64,000 bases of DNA. It comes from Nocardioides dokdonensis FR1436. Lineage in GTDB: Bacteria > Actinomycetota > Actinomycetes > Propionibacteriales > Nocardioidaceae. Under the pieces are notes generated by a model, which was given only the letters and a program-made list of their open reading frames with translations, searched no databases and was not told the DNA's origin. This document shows, piece by piece, positions 57,362 to 64,000 of this stretch. The stretch lies in NCBI RefSeq assembly GCF_001653335.1, contig NZ_CP015079.1:1984001-2048000 (forward strand). Reading direction: 5' to 3'. The position numbers and the translations under genes were made by a program. The first letter of the stretch is position 1; each line of letters opens with the position of its first letter.

Positions 57362-59002
57362 ATGACTGCCACGCCGACCCCGGCCACCAGCCCCGAGAAC
57401 CAGCAGGCCCAGCCCGGGGCGACCCCCGGCCCGACCCCGCGCTTCGTCGACGACCGCCTCGCCCACTGGGCCGCGACCACCCCCGACGCCGAGGCGATGA
57501 CCTACCTCGCGCGCACCTGGACCTGGGCCGAGCTCGACGATCGCGTACGCCGCTGCACCGGGATGCTGGCCGGCCTCGGGGTCGGGCGCGGCGACGTGGT
57601 GGCCTTCCTCGACAAGAACCACCCGGCCTGCGTGGAGCTGAGCATGGCCGCGGGCGCGCTGGGCGCGGCCAACGCGATCATCAACTTCCGCCTCGCCGGG
57701 GAGGAGATCGACTACGCCGTCAACGACTCGGGGGCGACGGTGCTGCTGGTCGGCAGCGAGCTGATGGGTCAGGTCGAGCAGATCCGCGACCGGCTGACCC
57801 GGGTCGAGCACGTCATCGAGGTGACGCCCGACGGCGGCCTCGAGTCCGACGACTACGAGCGCCGCCTCGCCGAGGCGACCCCGACCGGGCGCGCCGCCGA
57901 CGTCGACCCGGGCGACACCTGCCTGGTCATGTACTCCTCGGGCACCACCGGCCACCCCAAGGGCGTGATGCTCAGCCACGCCAACATGGTCGCCCACACG
58001 ACCAACGCCCACGACGGCTGGGGATTCGAGCCCGGCGACAAGTCGATGGTCGCGATGCCGCTCTTCCACGTCGGCGGGTCGTCGTACGTGCTCTTCGGCA
58101 TCCACGACGGCATCCCCAGCGTGATGACCCGCGACCCCGACGGCGCGTCGCTGGCCGGCGCGATCCTGGCCGGCGCCAACCGGACCTTCCTGGTGCCGGC
58201 GGTGCTCGCCCAGGTGCTGCAGTCCGGGCCCGACGCGATCAAGCTCTTCGGGGCCCTCAAGACCTACACGTACGGCGCCGCGCCGATGCCGCCGCCGCTG
58301 CTGCGCGCGGCGATGGAGGCCTGGCCCGACACCGACTTCATGCAGGTCTACGGGCTCACCGAGGTCTCCGGCGTGGCCACCCACCTGATGCCTGAGGAGC
58401 ACCGCACCGCGGTCGCCGACGGCCACCCCGAGCGGCTGGTCTCGGCGGGGCGGGCGCTGCCGGAGATGGAGGTGCGCATCGTCGACCCGGCCACCCTCGA
58501 GGACCAGCCGACCGGCTCTGCCGGGGAGATCTGGCTGCGCACCCCGCAGCTGTTCCAGGGCTACCTCGGCAAGCCGGAGGCGACCGCGGAGGTCATCACC
58601 CCCGACGGCTGGTTCCGCACCGGCGACATGGGCAAGGTCGACGCCGAGGGCTACGTGTTCGTGGAGGACCGGCTCAAGGACATGATCATCAGCGGCGGCG
58701 AGAACATCTACAGCCCCGAGGTCGAGCGGGTGCTCGCCGAGCACCCGGCGGTGATGGAGGTCGCGGTCATCGGCATCCCCGACGACACCTGGGGCGAGTC
58801 GGTCAAGGCCGTCGTGGCGCTCAAGGAGGGCGAGAGCGCCACCGAGCAGGAGATCATCGCCTACTGCCGCGAGCACCTGGCGCACTTCAAGTGCCCCAAG
58901 ACCATCGACGTCCTGGAGGCGCTGCCGCGCAACCCGACCGGCAAGATCCTCAAGCGCGAGCTGCGGGCGCCGTACTGGGAGGGGCGCGACCGCGCCGTCT
59001 GA
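57362..59002 (+). CDS. AMP-forming acyl-CoA synthetase (fatty-acid-CoA ligase type)
   Basis: 546 residues of the adenylate-forming family, which activates a carboxylic acid with ATP and couples it to CoA. The AMP-binding P-loop is YSSGTTGHPKGV; YTYGAAPMPPPLL, QVYGLTEVSG, WFRTGDMGKVD and the final catalytic Lys in NPTGKILKREL are all in place. Fatty or aromatic acids are likely substrates. The ATG at 57362 is chosen because CACACT lies six bases upstream and the family N-terminus begins soon after. Confidence 0.88.
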   Translation: MTATPTPATSPENQQAQPGATPGPTPRFVDDRLAHWAATTPDAEAMTYLARTWTWAELDDRVRRCTGMLAGLGVGRGDVVAFLDKNHPACVELSMAAGALGAANAIINFRLAGEEIDYAVNDSGATVLLVGSELMGQVEQIRDRLTRVEHVIEVTPDGGLESDDYERRLAEATPTGRAADVDPGDTCLVMYSSGTTGHPKGVMLSHANMVAHTTNAHDGWGFEPGDKSMVAMPLFHVGGSSYVLFGIHDGIPSVMTRDPDGASLAGAILAGANRTFLVPAVLAQVLQSGPDAIKLFGALKTYTYGAAPMPPPLLRAAMEAWPDTDFMQVYGLTEVSGVATHLMPEEHRTAVADGHPERLVSAGRALPEMEVRIVDPATLEDQPTGSAGEIWLRTPQLFQGYLGKPEATAEVITPDGWFRTGDMGKVDAEGYVFVEDRLKDMIISGGENIYSPEVERVLAEHPAVMEVAVIGIPDDTWGESVKAVVALKEGESATEQEIIAYCREHLAHFKCPKTIDVLEALPRNPTGKILKRELRAPYWEGRDRAV

Positions 59003-59044
59003 CGGCCCCGAAGAGGCGTGGGGCCGCAGGCGTTGGGGTGATCC

Positions 59045-59108
59045 CGTAGGCGTTGGGGTGATGCACCACCCCAACGCCTACGGATTCCCCGGGTACCCGG
59101 GGAATCCG
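59045..59108. terminator. Two strong hairpins between convergent genes
   Basis: CGTAGGCGTTGGGGTG (59045-59060) pairs perfectly with 59067-59082. Overlapping it by two bases, 59081-59108 is a perfect 28-bp palindrome centred on CCCCGGGTACCCGGGG. A partial direct copy of the first arm (GGCGTTGGGGTGAT) lies just upstream at about 59029-59042. Confidence 0.85.
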
Positions 59109-59115
59109 CAGCGGC

Positions 59116-59762
59116 TCAGAGCGGCAGCCCGAGCCCGGCCAGGTCGACGCGCAGCGCCTCGGCGTCGGTGAACACGAGGCCGGTCATGCCCAGCGCGACG
59201 GCCGCGTCGACGTTCTCGGGCCGGTCGTCGACGAAGACCAGCTCGCCCAGCGCCCGCCCGGTGCGCGCCACGAGCAGCTCGTAGACCCGCGGGTCCGGCT
59301 TGGCCAGGCCCTCGGTGCCGGAGACGACGACGTCCTCGAGCAGGGCGAGGACCTCGAACATCCGCGGTGCGTGCGGGTAGAGCTCGTGCGACCAGTTCGT
59401 CAGCCCCCACTGCGGTACGCCGCCGGCGTGCAGCGCGCGGACCAGCTCGGGGGTCCCGGGCACCTCACCGACCAGGGAGGCGGGGAAGTGCGCCCGGTAG
59501 GCGCGGGCGTGCGCCAGCCAGTGCGGGTGGCTGCGGGCGACCGCGGCCTCGGCCTCGTCCCAGGTCATCCCGGAGTCGGGGCCGTGGTTGTAGGCGCGGA
59601 AGTCGAAGTCGTCGGCACCCAGGAACCGGGCGGCCTCGTCCTCGCCGACCCCGGCGGCGATGGCCCGGGAGGCGTCCCAGTCGATCAGCACGTTGCCCAG
59701 GTCCCACACGACCCCGGCCCCCACGTGGGGGACCGGGGTCGCGACGGGACCGGGGGAGGTGC

Positions 59763-59772
<10 letters not shown>
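59116..59772 (-). CDS. HAD-superfamily hydrolase
   Basis: A 218-residue HAD phosphatase-like protein. Motif I is VVWDLGNVLIDWD (unlike typical DxD, the second acid is Asn), motif II is LTNWSHE, motif III has Lys in GLAKPDPRVYELL and motif IV is VFVDDRPENVDAA. This motif I variant (DLGNVL) is usual for the YihX/haloacid-dehalogenase-like branch. The substrate is unknown. The GTG start at 59772 lies ten bases inside the gltA end, so translation is coupled. Confidence 0.82.
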
Positions 59773-61052
<1,280 letters not shown>

Positions 61053-61137
61053 GCTTCGCGACTGTAGTCCGCGTTCGCGACGAACGTGAACCCGACGTCC
61101 CGCGCCTCGAGCGCCCCGGGGCCCCCGGCCCTCGCAT

Positions 61138-61167
61138 TTGGCCGTACGTCGGGCCCGCCCGTAGTCT
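61138..61167 (+). promoter_or_regulatory. Promoter candidate for the rplM operon
   Basis: TTGGCC (61138-61143) and TAGTCT (61162-61167) are 18 bases apart in the 307-base gap between gltA and rplM. A transcript from here would have a leader of about 185 bases with the hairpin listed next. The rest of the gap holds nothing else I can name. Confidence 0.5.
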
Positions 61168-61308
61168 GGGCTGTCGCGACCCCTGCCGCGTCCCGACGTC
61201 CTCGTCGGGGTGCTGATCCGGACGTGAGCCGAGCCCCATCCAGACCCACCGTGGTCGGGGTTGGTCGGTGCGACCCGGGCCGTGTTCGTCAGAGGCCGTG
61301 CTCCACCA

Positions 61309-61331
61309 CCCCGTCGAGCAGCTCGACGGGG
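61309..61331 (+). promoter_or_regulatory. Hairpin in the rplM leader
   Basis: CCCCGTCGAGC (61309-61319) pairs perfectly with 61321-61331, 28 bases before the rplM start. It could be a ribosomal-protein leader used in autoregulation; the match to a named leader family was not tested. Confidence 0.45.
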
Positions 61332-61359
61332 ACCAACGAACGAAGAGAGTAGATCAGCC

Positions 61360-61803
61360 GTGCGTACCTACAGCCCGAAGCCTGGGGACATCCAGCGCGA
61401 GTGGCACATCATCGACGCCACCGACGTCCGCCTCGGACGCCTCGCCGTCCAGGCCGCCACCCTCATCCGTGGCAAGCACAAGCCGATGTTCGCCCCTCAC
61501 GCCGACACCGGCGACTTCGTCATCATCATCAACGCCGAGAAGGTGTCGCTCTCCGGCGACAAGGCGACCAAGAAGATGGCCTACCGCCACTCCGGCTTCC
61601 CCGGTGGCCTGTCCGCGACGCCGATCGGTGAGGTCCTCGAGAAGGACGCCCGCCGCGCGATCGAGATGGCCGTGTGGGGCATGCTGCCCAAGAACAAGCT
61701 GGGCCGTCAGGTGCTGAAAAAGCTCAAGGTGTACTCGGGTCCCTCGCACCCGCACCAGGCCCAGCAGGCCGTCCCGTTCGAGATCAGCCAGATCTCCCAG
61801 TAA
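61360..61803 (+). CDS. rplM: Ribosomal protein L13
   Basis: 147 residues, a large-subunit assembly protein. [51 protein letters not shown] and [18 protein letters not shown] are typical. The GTG start follows a weak AGAGAG site and gives the usual N-terminus. First gene of rplM-rpsI-glmM, the common actinobacterial order. Confidence 0.97.
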   Translation: MRTYSPKPGDIQREWHIIDATDVRLGRLAVQAATLIRGKHKPMFAPHADTGDFVIIINAEKVSLSGDKATKKMAYRHSGFPGGLSATPIGEVLEKDARRAIEMAVWGMLPKNKLGRQVLKKLKVYSGPSHPHQAQQAVPFEISQISQ

Positions 61804-61838
61804 TCGTCGTCGTCGAGAAAGACTGAGTGAGGAACATC

Positions 61839-62366
61839 GTGGCTGAGACCACCGAGAACGAGAAGACCGAGAACACCGGCGAGGTCGAGGAGACCTTCAC
61901 CCCCGACGAGCAGGGCGTTGCCTACAGCTCCGAGAGCACCCCGAGTGCCGAGGCTGTCGCCGAGCGTCCCGCGACCATCGCGCCTGGCGCGGCCACCGGC
62001 CGTCGCAAGCAGGCCGTGGCGCGCGTGCGCATCGTGCCGGGCACCGGAGTGTGGACCGTCAACGGTCGCGCCCTGGACTCCTACTTCCCGAACAAGCTGC
62101 ACCAGCAGGTCGTCAACGAGCCCTTCGCTGCGCTGCAGCTCGAGGGTCGCTTCGACGTCATCGCCCGCATCCACGGCGGCGGCATCACCGGCCAGGCCGG
62201 CGCGCTGCGCCTGGGCGTGGCCCGGTCGCTGAACGCGATCGACGTCGACGCCAACCGCGCGATCCTGAAGAAGGACGGTCTCCTGACTCGTGACGCCCGC
62301 GTCATCGAGCGCAAGAAGGCCGGTCTGAAGAAGGCCCGCAAGGCGCCGCAGTTCAGCAAGCGCTGA
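61839..62366 (+). CDS. rpsI: Ribosomal protein S9
   Basis: 175 residues. The S9 core begins at about residue 55 ([18 protein letters not shown]) and ends [12 protein letters not shown], the tail that reaches the ribosomal P site. The first 50 residues are an acidic extension found in many actinobacteria. The GTG at 61839 is chosen over an upstream GTG at 61827 because a GAGTGAGG site precedes it. Confidence 0.96.
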   Translation: MAETTENEKTENTGEVEETFTPDEQGVAYSSESTPSAEAVAERPATIAPGAATGRRKQAVARVRIVPGTGVWTVNGRALDSYFPNKLHQQVVNEPFAALQLEGRFDVIARIHGGGITGQAGALRLGVARSLNAIDVDANRAILKKDGLLTRDARVIERKKAGLKKARKAPQFSKR

Positions 62367-62379
62367 TCAACGAGGTCGC

Positions 62380-63762
62380 GTGAGCACTTCTGTGACACGC
62401 CTCTTCGGCACGGACGGGGTCCGGGGTCGGGCCAACGGTGTACTCACCGCTGGCCTGGCCCTGGACCTTTCCGTTGCCGCGGCGCGCGTGCTGGCCGACG
62501 CCGGCGAGTTCGAGGGCCACCGCCCCCGGGCCGTCGTGGGTCGCGACACCCGCATCTCCGGTGAGTTCCTCGAGGCCGCGGTCGTGGCCGGCCTGGCCTC
62601 CGCCGGCGTCGACGTCGAGCTCGTCGGCGTGCTGCCGACCCCCGGGGTCGCGCACCTGACCGACGTCCTGGACGCCGACCTGGGCGTGATGATCTCCGCC
62701 TCGCACAACCCGATGCCCGACAACGGCATCAAGTTCTTCGCCCGCGGCGGGCGCAAGCTCGACGACGCCCTCGAGGAGCAGATCGAGCAGCGGATGCACG
62801 CCGACGAGGCGCTGCCCACCGGTGCCGCGGTCGGCCGGGTGCGCTCGCACCCCGAGGCCGTGCAGCGCTACGCCGACCACCTCGTCTCCACGCTGGCCAC
62901 CTCCCCGGGCGCCCCCGGGGCCGGCCCGCTCACGGGGCTGCGGATCGTGCTCGACTGCGCCGAGGGTGCGGCGTACGACGCCGGGCCGCGTGCGCTGCAG
63001 GCGGCCGGGGCCACCGTGGTCGCCATCCACGCCGCTCCCGACGGGCTCAACATCAACGACGGCTGCGGGTCCACCCACCTGGAGCCGCTGCGCCGAGCGG
63101 TGCTCGAGCACGGCGCCGACGCCGGCTTCGCCCTCGACGGCGACGCCGACCGGATGCTCGCGGTGGACGCCGCCGGTGAGGTCGTCGACGGCGACCAGGT
63201 GCTGGCGATCCTGGCGCTGGCCGGTCTCGAGGACGGTTCCCTGGTCGACTCCACCGTCGTGGCGACGGTGATGAGCAACCTCGGGTTCGTGCAGGCCATG
63301 GAGGCCGCCGGCATCAAGGTGGCGCTCACCAAGGTCGGTGACCGCTACGTGCTGGAGCAGATGGGCGCCTCGGGCTTCGTGCTCGGCGGCGAGCAGTCCG
63401 GCCACGTGATCATGAGCCGCCACGCCACCACCGGCGACGGCCTGCTCGCGACGCTGCACGTGGCGGCCCGGATGGCGGCCACCGGCCGCTCCCTGGCCGA
63501 CCTCGCCGGTGTCGTGACCCGCCTGCCCCAGGTGCTGGTCAACGTCCCCGACGTCGACAAGTCGCGTACGCACGACGACGTGCTCGTCGCCGCAGTGGAG
63601 CGCGAGGAGGCCGCGATGGCCGGTTCCGGCCGCGTCCTGCTGCGCCCCTCCGGCACCGAGTCCCTGGTGCGGGTGATGGTCGAGGCCCCCACCCAGCAGC
63701 AGGCCCAGGACGTCGCCGACCGGCTCGCCGACGTCGTGCGCGAGCGGCTCGCGCTGGCCTGA
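62380..63762 (+). CDS. glmM: Phosphoglucosamine mutase
   Basis: A 460-residue GlmM, which converts glucosamine-6-phosphate to glucosamine-1-phosphate for peptidoglycan and UDP-GlcNAc. The phosphoserine loop is [16 protein letters not shown] (Ser108), the metal loop is DGDADRML, and the C-terminal phosphate site is [14 protein letters not shown]. The start is a GTG 13 bases after the rpsI stop with an AGG site. Confidence 0.97.
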   Translation: MSTSVTRLFGTDGVRGRANGVLTAGLALDLSVAAARVLADAGEFEGHRPRAVVGRDTRISGEFLEAAVVAGLASAGVDVELVGVLPTPGVAHLTDVLDADLGVMISASHNPMPDNGIKFFARGGRKLDDALEEQIEQRMHADEALPTGAAVGRVRSHPEAVQRYADHLVSTLATSPGAPGAGPLTGLRIVLDCAEGAAYDAGPRALQAAGATVVAIHAAPDGLNINDGCGSTHLEPLRRAVLEHGADAGFALDGDADRMLAVDAAGEVVDGDQVLAILALAGLEDGSLVDSTVVATVMSNLGFVQAMEAAGIKVALTKVGDRYVLEQMGASGFVLGGEQSGHVIMSRHATTGDGLLATLHVAARMAATGRSLADLAGVVTRLPQVLVNVPDVDKSRTHDDVLVAAVEREEAAMAGSGRVLLRPSGTESLVRVMVEAPTQQQAQDVADRLADVVRERLALA

Positions 63763-63821
63763 GCGCCCGTCGCGCGTACCCCGGTGGGTATGTAAGCACC
63801 CTGACTTGATTAGGTGGGTGC

Positions 63822-64000
63822 ATGATCGACGCACCCCCGCTGGTCCTCGAGGGACTGGGCAAGAGGTTCGGTGCGGTGCAGGCGGTGGAGGACCTCTCCT
63901 TCACGGTCGCGCCGGGCCGGGTCACCGGATTCCTGGGCCCCAACGGCTCGGGCAAGACCACCACGCTGCGGATGCTGCTGGGCCTGACCAGGCCCACCAC
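63822..64000 (+). CDS. ABC transporter ATP-binding protein (3' end outside window)
   Basis: 59 residues are visible: [20 protein letters not shown], then the Walker A motif [20 protein letters not shown]. It resembles drug- or lipid-export ATPases of the CcmA/DrrA type. GCACCC (63796-63801) and GGGTGC (63816-63821) form a small inverted repeat right before the ATG, a possible operator. Confidence 0.85.
   Translation, partial: MIDAPPLVLEGLGKRFGAVQAVEDLSFTVAPGRVTGFLGPNGSGKTTTLRMLLGLTRPT

Overview
The window is very GC-rich, gene-dense DNA with many GTG starts. At least nine genes look leaderless (a TANNNT-like -10 box exactly six bases before the start codon). The order lexA / LysM protein / nrdR / nrdJ, the actinobacterial-type LexA boxes (CGAAC-N4-GTTCG) and a dispersed GGTCTCGA...TCGACC repeat point to a high-GC actinobacterium, most likely of the Nocardioides type. 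That placement is inferred from gene content and order only. I saw no rRNA, tRNA or CRISPR array.

Layout. 1-2.75 kb: two insertion sequences, an ISL3-type element cut by the window edge and a complete IS30-type element flanked by 22-bp repeats. 2.7-9.5 kb: a small P-loop kinase, hflX, a PhoX-type phosphatase, a GDSL hydrolase and a DinG-type helicase. 9.6-12.7 kb: a phosphodiesterase/phoD pair. 12.8-18.8 kb: DNA damage and dNTP supply, with lexA divergent from a LysM division-inhibitor-like gene, then nrdR with paired NrdR boxes and nrdJ. 18.8-25.1 kb: the most interesting segment, an accessory island of NAD/ADP-ribose proteins. It holds a decayed helicase, a SIR2 protein with a macro-like N-terminus, a nuclease-like protein, an NrtR-type regulator, a zinc-ribbon protein, an ARPP-1 protein and an ADP-ribosylglycohydrolase fused to a phosphatase. 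25.1-34.8 kb: EcsC, a large secreted esterase, a small WXG100-like cassette with a possible immunity protein, a lipoprotein, a Mug-type DNA glycosylase and a YbjN-like protein.

34.9-39.5 kb: a STAS protein, an alkyltransferase-like protein, and a tightly overlapping doxX-folE-FAD reductase-DUF488 operon facing a cysteine-rich HTH regulator across a clear inverted repeat. 39.5-51.1 kb: mostly membrane, regulatory and secreted proteins of uncertain role. 51.2-59 kb: rlmC, a zinc/winged-helix protein, an ABC-F/GNAT pair, an HtrA-type protease and an acyl-CoA synthetase. 59-64 kb: housekeeping genes, namely a HAD hydrolase and gltA on the minus strand, then rplM-rpsI-glmM and the start of an ABC transporter ATPase gene.

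How they work together. The lexA-LysM pair couples SOS induction to cell-cycle delay, while NrdR controls its own gene and probably the B12-dependent reductase. In the island the parts suggest a unit that makes, senses and removes ADP-ribose or NAD derivatives: NrtR at the divergent promoter, ARPP-1 plus the glycohydrolase-phosphatase downstream, and a SIR2/macro protein beside it. Its biological role (conflict defence, RNA or protein repair, or NAD salvage) cannot be settled from sequence alone. Convergent gene pairs are separated by unusually perfect hairpins.
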